DNA of 5,169 bases from assembly GCA_903866355.1 (NCBI GenBank), contig CAIPNE010000045.1, positions 1 to 5,169 of the forward strand, in the 5' to 3' direction. How positions within the stretch are numbered: the stretch's first letter is position 1; each line of letters opens with the position of its first letter. This DNA comes from an uncultured Gammaproteobacteria bacterium (GTDB taxonomy: Bacteria; Pseudomonadota; Gammaproteobacteria; Ga0077536). Shown here one piece after another: positions 1 to 5,169 of this stretch. The translations under genes were made by a program, and so were the position numbers. Under the pieces are notes generated by a model that did no database searches, was not told the origin of the DNA, and saw nothing but the letters and a program-made list of their open reading frames with translations.

Positions 1-492
1 AGATTCGCCGCTGATATGAATGGGCGCTTGGCTGCGGGCGAGTTTGGCAATGGTCTCGTGCAATTTCTCGATCAGCTGGGAGCGCCCAATCAGCGGTGCG
101 ACGAGGGCGCGCGGCGGTGCAGGCCCCGCTAGCGTCACCGCTTGGGCCACGAGTTTGCGCAGATTGTGCAGGTCTACCGGCTTGTTAACGAAATCGAAGG
201 CGCCCGCTTTCAAGGCATGAATCGCGGCTTCCATGCTGCCGTGGGCGGTAATCACCGCGACCGGCAAGGCGGCGTAACGTTGTTGAATCAGACTCACCAA
301 ATCCAGCCCGCTGCCATCGGGCAAGCGCATGTCCGTCAGGCACAGGTCGAATGAGTGCGCCGCCAGCGCCGCGCGGGCGGCCGCCAACGTAGCCGCTACC
401 GTGGTGGTGATGCCCATGCGGTCCAGCGTGATCGCCAGAAGTTCGCAGATATCCGGTTCATCGTCGACGATTAAAGCGTGCGGTTGTGCCAT
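1..492 (-). CDS. pilR: Type IV pilus sigma-54-dependent response regulator PilR (partial, N-terminal 164 residues)
   Basis: NtrC-family response regulator, cytoplasmic, cut by the left window edge. The visible part is a complete receiver domain (about residues 5-120) with the acidic pair D10/D11, phospho-acceptor D54 in LTDMRLPDGSG, T82 in VITAHGS and K104 in VNKP. A linker follows, then the start of the AAA+ sigma-54-interaction domain (LIGRS at 134-138). The last residues, ISGES, are the opening of the Walker A loop, so the ATPase core and DNA-binding helix-turn-helix lie outside. The ATG at 492 is well supported: the same frame meets a TGA at 505-507 with no start codon between. No clear Shine-Dalgarno precedes it; with pilS ending only 7 bp upstream, translational coupling is likely. 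In relatives, phosphorylated PilR activates sigma-54 transcription of pilA. The PilR assignment rests on the receiver sequence and on pairing with PilS; another NtrC-type regulator is possible but less likely. Confidence 0.92.
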   Translation of the reverse strand, partial: MAQPHALIVDDEPDICELLAITLDRMGITTTVAATLAAARAALAAHSFDLCLTDMRLPDGSGLDLVSLIQQRYAALPVAVITAHGSMEAAIHALKAGAFDFVNKPVDLHNLRKLVAQAVTLAGPAPPRALVAPLIGRSQLIEKLHETIAKLARSQAPIHISGES

Positions 493-499
493 GGGCGGG

Positions 500-2122
500 C
501 TAGCTCATCAAGACTAAGGCATCGGGGTGGGCAAAACAGAGCCTAAAAATACAGCCCTGACTGCCAGCGGACAACAAAGTGAGGGTGGCCTGATTGGACT
601 CGCACAGTTCGCGGGCGATATACAGGCCCAGCCCGGTACCGCCGCCGAGGCCCGTAAAAAACGGCTCGAAAACTTGGCCGGCGTCCGCAGGGGGCATCCC
701 AACCCCGGTATCACAGACATCTAATAGGGGTCGACCGCTACCCGGCTGGCGGCTGACCAAAAATTGCACCAAGGGTAAGTATCGACTGTAACGCAAAGCA
801 TTTTCGGCGAGATTCCACAGCACTTGGTGGAGCTGGCTCTTATCCATCTGCACGACGATATCAGCCTCCTTCGACACGCAGGCGAGCGCCCCCGCGTCCA
901 ACCCCCGGCGCTCGGCGAATTCAGCGAGAAATGCCTCAAGCCACGGCACCAGCGCAAAGCGCTCCGTGACGGTCGATACGCGCCGGCCGATCATCAGCAC
1001 ATTGCTCACGATATCGTTCATGCGTGCCGAGTGCTGAGCAATAATTTGCACGAGGCGGCGGTCTTCAGCCGGCAGCGCCGCAGACTCCCCCAACAGTTGC
1101 CCGGCGTGACTAATCGCGCCCAGCGGGTTGCGAATCTCATGGGCGATGCTGGCAGTCAGGCGTCCTAGCGAGGCCAGTTTGATTTGCTGTACGCGCTGAT
1201 GCGTCTCCGCAGCGTCTTGCATGAATACCAGCGTGCTGCCGCCATCCACCCGCTCCAGCCGGGCAAACGACACAATGACCTCCATCCCCTCCGGCCCCAG
1301 TGTGAGCGGGGTTCGGGGATTTTCTGCGCGTTGCACCCACGCCAGCCACGCAATGCTCAAAGGCTCCGAGAAAGCCACCAGTGAACAGCCGGGCAGGGCA
1401 ATGTGCTGCCCCGCCATGCGCAACGCAGCTTCGTTCGCCAACACCACGCACAGCTTGTCGTCCAACACCACAATGCCCGATTGCATGCGCTGGACGATGT
1501 ATTCGTTGAGTTGCGCCAAATTGCGTAACTCCACTGCGCGAGCGGCGGCGAGTGCTGCGCTGTTACGCGCCTGTTCTGCCAGCCAGGCGGCCAACAAGCC
1601 GGCGGCAAAACAGATAACACCCAGCAGCGCCGCTTGCGCGTAGCTGGCGGTCGCATAGTCCAAACGGACTATCCCGTAGAGGGTCTGCGCCAGTAACGCG
1701 AGGGTCGCCAGCGAAGCGTACGCCACCGCCACCCGCCGCCCTGCCAACAGGCACGCTCCCACCGTCGCCACGACGAGCAAAATACCAAAGCCACCGCTGA
1801 CCCCACCGCTGGCGTGGATCAGGAGGGTAATGGCTAAAACATCCAGCGGCACCTGCAGATTGCGCAACAACGAGAACCCGGCCCACCGGCGCCACTCCAG
1901 CAACGCCAAAACTACCGCGGCGCCGAAATACAGCGTGGCGATCCAGCCAACGAGCGGCACATCGGACGGGAGCACTTGGGGCGGCAGCCCCCCGCTCCAT
2001 GTCAGCGCACCGCACGTGCCGGCGAGTAGCAGGCGGTAAACGTTAAAATAACGCAGTGCGCGCCACGGCTTTTGCGTGACCTCCTCGTCCAGCGGCCCCG
2101 CTTCAGCGGGCAGTCTGGTCAT
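500..2122 (-). CDS. pilS: Type IV pilus sensor histidine kinase PilS
   Basis: Inner-membrane sensor kinase of the PilS/PilR system, 540 residues from the ATG at 2122. An N-terminal cytoplasmic tail with PWRALRYFNVYRLL (19-32) leads into about six hydrophobic segments (roughly 28-44, 55-77, 91-105, 110-128, 131-152, 161-185). A PAS-like domain follows (about 200-305, LNEYIVQRMQSGIVVLDD). The HisKA domain carries the phospho-acceptor H328 in SIAHEIRNPLGAISHAG. The ATPase domain shows the N box NLAENALRYS (N441), G1 box DTGVGMP (471-477), F box FEPFFT and G2 box GTGLGL, followed by YIARELCESNQATL, typical of PilS. In Pseudomonas, PilS interacts with membrane pilin and sets PilR phosphorylation. 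A GTG at 2149 would add nine residues, but its GGAGG is about 14 or more bases away and the overlap with the upstream gene would grow; the ATG has a weak GAG about 10 bp ahead. It is probably co-transcribed with the small gene upstream and with pilR. Confidence 0.93.
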   Translation of the reverse strand: MTRLPAEAGPLDEEVTQKPWRALRYFNVYRLLLAGTCGALTWSGGLPPQVLPSDVPLVGWIATLYFGAAVVLALLEWRRWAGFSLLRNLQVPLDVLAITLLIHASGGVSGGFGILLVVATVGACLLAGRRVAVAYASLATLALLAQTLYGIVRLDYATASYAQAALLGVICFAAGLLAAWLAEQARNSAALAAARAVELRNLAQLNEYIVQRMQSGIVVLDDKLCVVLANEAALRMAGQHIALPGCSLVAFSEPLSIAWLAWVQRAENPRTPLTLGPEGMEVIVSFARLERVDGGSTLVFMQDAAETHQRVQQIKLASLGRLTASIAHEIRNPLGAISHAGQLLGESAALPAEDRRLVQIIAQHSARMNDIVSNVLMIGRRVSTVTERFALVPWLEAFLAEFAERRGLDAGALACVSKEADIVVQMDKSQLHQVLWNLAENALRYSRYLPLVQFLVSRQPGSGRPLLDVCDTGVGMPPADAGQVFEPFFTGLGGGTGLGLYIARELCESNQATLTLLSAGSQGCIFRLCFAHPDALVLMS

Positions 2123-2324
2123 GCGATTTGCACTCAAAACTCGCGTCACGCAGCGCGCGCGCGTCCCCCTCCGGCAGATACACGCCGCACTGCGCGCATT
2201 TCACAATCCGTACCGCCTGCTGGACTTGGCCATCGCCCCGCGCGCCCGCGCGTCGCCAGCGCCGCCACAGCGACCAAACAACCCAGACCAGCAGGGCTAC
2301 CACCAGCAGTCGACTGAATCCCAT
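2103..2324 (-). CDS. Small membrane-anchored Zn-ribbon protein, PP0621-like family
   Basis: A 73-residue protein. One hydrophobic helix at the N terminus (about 4-20, SRLLVVALLVWVVWSLW) is followed by a very basic patch (RRWRR), which suggests a single-pass anchor with a cytoplasmic C terminus. The C-terminal half has a treble-clef or ribbon-like metal site: C43-x2-C46 in KCAQCGVYLPEGDA, then C65-x2-H68. This matches the small uncharacterised proteins (PP0621 type) commonly found just before pilS in beta- and gamma-proteobacteria; its function is unknown. It ends inside the pilS start region, overlapping the pilS ATG by 20 bp, so the two are probably translated together. A GGGATGGA stretch 5 bp before the ATG may serve as ribosome binding site. 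In family members as I recall them the second metal pair often sits in a CSxxH context; here it is ECKSHD, still a plausible ligand pair. The family call is from memory of motif and context. Confidence 0.82.
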   Translation of the reverse strand: MGFSRLLVVALLVWVVWSLWRRWRRAGARGDGQVQQAVRIVKCAQCGVYLPEGDARALRDASFECKSHDQTAR

Positions 2325-2375
2325 TGGCGTCCATCCCGAGCAATTTCTAAGGTCCTAGCGTTGCGCGGACGTGGC

Positions 2376-2391
2376 TGTGACGCAAGTCACG
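2376..2391. promoter_or_regulatory. Candidate CRP/FNR-superfamily operator
   Basis: TGTGA-CGCAAG-TCACG matches the CRP/Vfr consensus TGTGA-N6-TCACA at nine of ten positions and contains the perfect inverted repeat GTGAC-N4-GTCAC. It lies between two divergent units. Its centre (2383.5) is 39.5 bp from the nearer edge of both weak -10 candidates, which is not the standard class II spacing. Which regulator, if any, binds is unknown; a CRP/Vfr-type protein is the best guess, an FNR-type one the alternative. Confidence 0.4.
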
Positions 2392-2417
2392 GCGTGCACG
2401 TGTTGCGAGCAATCCGA

Positions 2418-2423
2418 TATAGT
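2418..2423 (+). promoter_or_regulatory. Possible sigma-70 -10 element for sucCD
   Basis: TATAGT matches the TATAAT consensus at five of six positions and stands out as AT-rich in a GC-rich region. The expected -35 position (around 2395-2400) reads TGCACG or similar, a poor match, so the promoter would need an activator. If used, transcription would start near 2430 and give a leader of about 100 nt before sucC. Assignment is by eye only. Confidence 0.3.
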
Positions 2424-2424
2424 T

Positions 2425-2488
2425 GCCCCCCGGACGGTGGGGGCGAAACAACCCAAACCTCTCGGAGCGCCGGGCTCTCAGCCCCCAC
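2425..2488 (+). repeat. Overlapping inverted repeats in the presumed sucC leader
   Basis: GCCCCC (2425-2430) can pair with GGGGGC (2439-2444) in a short hairpin. The longer segment GTGGGGGC (2437-2444) is also a perfect 8-bp complement of GCCCCCAC (2481-2488), and GGGCT (2472-2476) pairs with AGCCC (2480-2484) around a 3-nt loop. The 8-bp pairing excludes both short hairpins. No T tract follows, so a simple intrinsic terminator is not visible. The pairing is directly seen; any regulatory role is speculation, and G+C-rich DNA gives such matches by chance fairly often. Confidence 0.4.
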
Positions 2489-2517
2489 AACGCGCGCATT
2501 GCCCTATCGATCAGCAT

Positions 2518-2525
2518 GGAGAGGA
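2518..2525 (+). promoter_or_regulatory. sucC ribosome binding site
   Basis: GGAGAGGA lies 3 bp before the ATG at 2529 (the GGAG core ends 7 bp before it). It is a strong Shine-Dalgarno and, with the conserved N terminus, fixes the sucC start although the frame is open much further upstream. Confidence 0.85.
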
Positions 2526-2528
2526 CCG

Positions 2529-3695
2529 ATGAACCTGCACGAATATCAGGCCAAGCAGTTATTTACTGAGTACGGGATACCCATCCTTCCCGGCAAAATT
2601 GCCCGCACCGCCGACGAAGCGGCCGCCAACGCCCGTGCGCTGGGTGGCGAGGCTTGGCTGGTCAAAGCTCAAGTACATGCCGGTGGACGCGGCAAAGCCG
2701 GCGGCGTGAAGTTTGTGAAAAGCCCGGAAGCAGCAGCGCTCGCGGCAGGTGCCATGCTCGGCACGCAACTGGTGACCACGCAGTCCGGGCCCACAGGGCA
2801 ACCCGTCAACATCGTGTTGATTGATAGCGCCGCCCAAATTGCCCACGAACTCTACCTCGGTGCGGTGGTGGACCGAGCGAGCCGCCGCGTGACGTTTATG
2901 GCATCCCGTGCCGGCGGCATGGACATCGAAGAAGTAGCGGCCACCACGCCGGAACTCATTTTCACCGCCAGTATTGACCCCGTGCTAGGGCTCCAGGATT
3001 ACCAAACACGGCTATTGGGTTTTGCCCTAGCGTTGACGGATTCCCAGCGCAAAGAATTAGCGGTCATCTTAAAAGGGCTGTACCGGCTGTTCATCGACAA
3101 AGATCTCAGCTTGCTCGAAATCAACCCGCTCGCCATTTTGGCCGACGGGACCCTCGCCGCACTCGATGGCAAAATTAACATCGACGACAACGCGCTGTAT
3201 CGGCAGGCCATCGCCACGTGGCGCGACCCAACGCAAGAAGACGAAAAAGAGCGCCGTGCGCAGGCTTTCGATCTTAATTACGTCACGCTCGACGGCAATA
3301 TTGCCTGCATGGTCAATGGTGCCGGACTCGCCATGGCCACCATGGACGTCGTCAAGTTATATGGCGGGGCGCCGGCTAATTTCTTGGACGTTGGCGGCGG
3401 CACCACGGCTGAACGCGTGGCGGAGGCCTTCAAGATCATTACCTCCGATCCCAACGTCAAAGCCATTTTGGTGAATATTTTTGGCGGCATCGTGCGCTGC
3501 GACATGATCGCCTCCGGGATCATCTCGGCGGTCAAGGAAGTCGGTGTCAACGTGCCCGTGGTGGTCAGATTGGAAGGCACTAACGTCGCCGAAGGTAAAA
3601 AAATGCTGGCCGACAGTGGGTTAGCGATCTTGAGCGCAGAAGATTTAAGCGATGCCGCCCAGAAGGTCGTGGCCGCGGTCGCAGGAGCCCATTAA
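2529..3695 (+). CDS. sucC: Succinyl-CoA synthetase (ADP-forming) subunit beta
   Basis: Beta subunit of succinyl-CoA synthetase (succinate-CoA ligase), which interconverts succinyl-CoA and succinate with NDP phosphorylation in the TCA cycle, in a complex with SucD in the cytoplasm. The 388-residue length equals that of E. coli SucC. The N terminus MNLHEYQAKQLF is the family signature and decides the start. The ATP-grasp domain (about 1-238) has K46, QVHAGGRGKAGG (48-59) and E107. Metal and active-site residues are E197/N199 in LLEINPL and D213 in ALDGK. The C-terminal CoA-ligase domain has LDGNIACMVNGAGLAM (254-269), NFLDVGGG (284-291) and VNIFGGIVRCD (315-325). At position 99, where E. coli has a nucleotide-contacting Glu, this protein has Asp; position 20, linked to ATP/GTP choice in studied enzymes, is Leu. 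ADP-forming is the default call. The stop overlaps the sucD start. Confidence 0.98.
   Translation: MNLHEYQAKQLFTEYGIPILPGKIARTADEAAANARALGGEAWLVKAQVHAGGRGKAGGVKFVKSPEAAALAAGAMLGTQLVTTQSGPTGQPVNIVLIDSAAQIAHELYLGAVVDRASRRVTFMASRAGGMDIEEVAATTPELIFTASIDPVLGLQDYQTRLLGFALALTDSQRKELAVILKGLYRLFIDKDLSLLEINPLAILADGTLAALDGKINIDDNALYRQAIATWRDPTQEDEKERRAQAFDLNYVTLDGNIACMVNGAGLAMATMDVVKLYGGAPANFLDVGGGTTAERVAEAFKIITSDPNVKAILVNIFGGIVRCDMIASGIISAVKEVGVNVPVVVRLEGTNVAEGKKMLADSGLAILSAEDLSDAAQKVVAAVAGAH
3683..3687 (+). promoter_or_regulatory. sucD ribosome binding site inside the sucC end
   Basis: AGGAG sits 7 bp before the sucD ATG, within the last codons of sucC. Together with the TAATG stop-start overlap it suggests coupled translation that keeps the two subunits in balance. 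Confidence 0.8.
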
Positions 3696-4570
3696 TGTCC
3701 ATTCTGATCAACAAACACACACGCGTCCTGGTGCAGGGTTTCACCGGCAAACAGGGTACTTTTCACGCCACGCAGGCCATCGCTTATGGCACTCAACTGG
3801 TTGGCGGGGTCACCCCGGGCCGCGGGGGTAATCAGCACCTCGACCGACCCATTTTCGACACCGTCCACGCGGCGGTCAAAGCGACCGGCGCCGACGCCAG
3901 CATGATTTTTGTGCCGCCGCCGTTCGCGGCAGATGCCATCGCCGAAGCGGTCGATGGCGGGATCAAAATCATCGCCTGCATTACCGAGGGCATTCCGGTA
4001 CTCGACATGCTGAAAGTGAAGCACATGTTGATGAGCCATCCCGATGTGCGTCTGATCGGTCCCAACTGCCCGGGCGTGATTACCCCCGGCGAATGCAAAA
4101 TGGGCATCATGCCAGCCGCCATTCACCGTCCCGGTCGCATCGGCATCGTCTCGCGCTCCGGCACGCTGACCTACGAAGCAGTCCATCAAACCACCAACGC
4201 AGGCTTAGGCCAAAGCACCTGCGTGGGCATCGGTGGGGATCCCATTCAGGGCATGAATTTCATCGACTGCCTGCGCCTGTTCGAAGCGGATCCGCAAACT
4301 GAAGGCATCATCATGGTGGGCGAGATTGGCGGCTCCGCCGAAGAAGATGCGGCGGCATTTATTGCCCAGTACGTGACCAAGCCCGTGGTTGGCTATATTG
4401 CCGGCGTGACCGCCCCCCCCGGCAAGCGGATGGGGCACGCGGGTGCCATTATTGCTGGCGGGAAGGGCACGGCGGCGGATAAATACGCTGCGCTCGAAGC
4501 CGCGGGCGTACGCACCGTCAATTCCCCGGCTGAGCTTGGGGCAGCGATGAAGCGTGCGTTACAGGGATAA
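3695..4570 (+). CDS. sucD: Succinyl-CoA synthetase subunit alpha
   Basis: Alpha subunit of succinyl-CoA synthetase, carrying the CoA site and the phosphohistidine. It has 291 residues, close to E. coli SucD (289). The N-terminal CoA-binding Rossmann domain shows VQGFTGKQGTFH (13-24) and GGVTPGRGG (37-45); VPPPFAADAI (73-82) and CITEGIPVLDM (95-105) follow. The ligase domain has IGPNCPGVITPGECKMGIMP (121-140), GIVSRSGTLTYEAV (150-163) and GQSTCVGIGGDPI (172-184). E210 in VGEIGGSAEE corresponds to the E. coli Glu208 that steadies the phosphohistidine. The phospho-acceptor is H248 in KRMGHAGAIIAGGKGTA. All family signatures are intact, so with SucC it should form an active enzyme. An eight-C run (4413-4420) encodes the end of A240 and P241-P242, just before the active-site histidine. 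Start ATG overlaps the sucC stop by 1 bp. Confidence 0.98.
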   Translation: MSILINKHTRVLVQGFTGKQGTFHATQAIAYGTQLVGGVTPGRGGNQHLDRPIFDTVHAAVKATGADASMIFVPPPFAADAIAEAVDGGIKIIACITEGIPVLDMLKVKHMLMSHPDVRLIGPNCPGVITPGECKMGIMPAAIHRPGRIGIVSRSGTLTYEAVHQTTNAGLGQSTCVGIGGDPIQGMNFIDCLRLFEADPQTEGIIMVGEIGGSAEEDAAAFIAQYVTKPVVGYIAGVTAPPGKRMGHAGAIIAGGKGTAADKYAALEAAGVRTVNSPAELGAAMKRALQG

Positions 4571-4582
4571 AAAGTCTCCTCA

Positions 4583-5169
4583 ATGCAAGCGCGCCCGATG
4601 AAAATCGTACTGGCCCAACTCAATCTCTGCGTTGGCGACATCGCCGGTAACACGGCGCGCATCATTCAGGCCATGACCACGGCCCGCGATGATTACCAAG
4701 CCCGACTGGTGGCGTTCCCAGAACTCGCCATCACCGGCTATCCACCCGAGGACTTGCTGTTTAGGCCGGGGCTACATCGGCGGGTGGAACACGCGCTGCG
4801 GCAAATTAGGCAAGCGTCCCAGGGCATTGCGGTGCTGGTTGGCCACCCGCAGGCGCTGGATGGGGCAGTTTATAACTGTGCCAGCCTCTTCGATGAGGGC
4901 GCCGAGCGCGCTTGTTATCGCAAACAGCGTCTGCCCAACTATGCGGTATTCGACGAGAAGCGATATTTTGTCGCGGGTGAGGCGGCGTGCGTCGTCGAGC
5001 TCGACGGTGTGGCCTTGGGGCTGAGCATCTGCGAGGACATTTGGGATCCCACCACCGCCGTCAGCGCCCGCGCCGCGGGAGCGCAAGTGCTGTTGAATAT
5101 CAACGCATCCCCCTACAGCCTGCACAAACGCACCGTGCGCCGGGCGGCAGTCAGAACGGCGATCCAGTC
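4583..5169 (+). CDS. nadE: Glutamine-dependent NAD+ synthetase (partial, N-terminal glutaminase domain)
   Basis: N-terminal 195 residues of the glutamine-hydrolysing NAD+ synthetase, which amidates nicotinic acid adenine dinucleotide to NAD+ with ATP, using ammonia from glutamine. The visible part is the nitrilase-fold glutaminase domain. Its catalytic triad is all present: E47 in AFPELAITGYPPEDLL, K114 in CYRKQRLPNYAVFDEKRYF, and nucleophile C150 in LSICEDIWDP. NINASPYSLHK (172-182) follows. The synthetase domain with its ATP-binding SGG motif lies beyond the right edge. Two in-frame ATGs are possible: 4583 (MQARPMKIVLAQLN) and 4598 (MKIVLAQLN). The second matches usual family N termini better, but neither has a good Shine-Dalgarno; an AGGGA at the sucD end is about 15 bp before the first. 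It lies 12 bp after sucD on the same strand, so co-transcription is likely. The glutaminase domain rules out the short ammonia-dependent form. Confidence 0.94.
   Translation, partial: MQARPMKIVLAQLNLCVGDIAGNTARIIQAMTTARDDYQARLVAFPELAITGYPPEDLLFRPGLHRRVEHALRQIRQASQGIAVLVGHPQALDGAVYNCASLFDEGAERACYRKQRLPNYAVFDEKRYFVAGEAACVVELDGVALGLSICEDIWDPTTAVSARAAGAQVLLNINASPYSLHKRTVRRAAVRTAIQ

Larger units (their letters stand above)
2325..2528. promoter_or_regulatory. Divergent intergenic region between the pilS unit and sucCD
   Basis: About 200 bp with no credible gene of its own. It must carry the promoters of both divergent units. I see a CRP/FNR-like palindrome (2376-2391), a possible plus-strand -10 (TATAGT, 2418-2423), a poor minus-strand -10 (TAGAAA, 2349 down to 2344), a short palindrome TTGCGAGCAA (2403-2412) and GC-rich inverted repeats (2425-2488). 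No -35 element matches well on either strand, and I find no rho-independent terminator with a T tract. The sucC reading frame happens to be open across this region, but that is not taken as coding. Confidence 0.7.

Noticed and set aside
824..2015. Several open frames of 100-150 codons within pilS (824-1168 and 1221-1643 plus; 1137-1451 and 1563-2015 minus).
   Set aside because: All are out-of-frame or antisense shadows of a well-conserved kinase, with no domain or start signal supporting them.
2123..2149. GTG at 2149 as an earlier pilS start.
   Set aside because: Its nearest GGAGG is 14 or more bases away, it would raise the overlap with the upstream gene to 47 bp, and the conserved part of PilS begins well after the ATG at 2122. 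Not excluded, but less likely.
2308..2317. Perfect palindrome CAGTCGACTG near the start of the small Zn-ribbon gene.
   Set aside because: It is within coding sequence, short, single copy, and explained by codons 3 to 6.
2325..2420. Sigma-54 promoter (GG-N10-GC) ahead of the pilS unit or sucC.
   Set aside because: I checked the obvious GG positions (including TGGCTGTGACG near 2372) on both strands and found no correctly spaced GC with a consensus context.
2351..2527. GGTCCT (2351-2356) complementary to AGGACC (2522-2527) overlapping the sucC ribosome binding site.
   Set aside because: Only 6 bp over about 165 nt, and the upstream half probably lies before the transcription start, so it would not be in the mRNA.
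2076..2528. The sucC frame stays open for 151 codons upstream of the ATG at 2529, suggesting an N-terminally extended SucC.
   Set aside because: MNLHEYQAKQLF is the conserved family start, the ATG has a strong GGAGAGGA site, and the extension is antisense to pilS and the small Zn-ribbon gene with no recognisable domain. Long open frames by chance are common at this G+C.
3597..3603. A7 run in sucC as a possible programmed frameshift site.
   Set aside because: It encodes the normal GKKM stretch of the family, the frame continues to the expected C terminus, and no stimulatory structure or useful alternative frame product is seen.
3692..4189. 165-codon minus-strand open frame antisense to sucD.
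   Set aside because: It lies fully within a strongly conserved gene on the other strand; the composition reads as a shadow frame with no recognisable motif.

Overview
This GC-rich window looks like core chromosome of a proteobacterium, most likely beta- or gamma-proteobacterial. The evidence is a PilS/PilR pair of the Pseudomonas type preceded by a small Zn-ribbon membrane protein of the PP0621 type, plus a SucC/SucD pair close to the Escherichia coli enzyme throughout. The lineage is an inference; no rRNA or other marker is present. I see no mobile element, CRISPR array, tRNA, rRNA or toxin/defence gene.

Layout: the window holds two divergent transcription units separated by about 200 bp (2325-2528). 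Leftward (minus strand) run a small membrane-anchored Zn-ribbon protein (2324-2103), the sensor kinase pilS (2122-500) and the response regulator pilR, which starts at 492 and leaves the window just as its ATPase Walker A loop begins. Rightward (plus strand) run sucC (2529-3695), sucD (3695-4570) and a glutamine-dependent NAD+ synthetase gene, nadE, which starts at 4583 or 4598 and leaves the window within its glutaminase domain. Spacing in both units is operon-like: a 20-bp overlap and a 7-bp gap on the left, a 1-bp TAATG overlap and a 12-bp gap on the right.

Function: the left unit is a two-component system that, in known relatives, senses pilin in the inner membrane and controls sigma-54 transcription of the major type IV pilin gene. 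The right unit makes succinyl-CoA synthetase, the substrate-level phosphorylation step of the TCA cycle, and the last enzyme of NAD+ synthesis.

The least ordinary part is the divergent intergenic region. It holds a CRP/FNR-family-like palindrome (2376-2391), and the presumed sucC leader holds GC-rich segments that could form mutually exclusive hairpins (2425-2488). Both are hypotheses from inspection. I found no convincing previously undescribed system here; the genes are all recognisable housekeeping or pilus-regulation genes.
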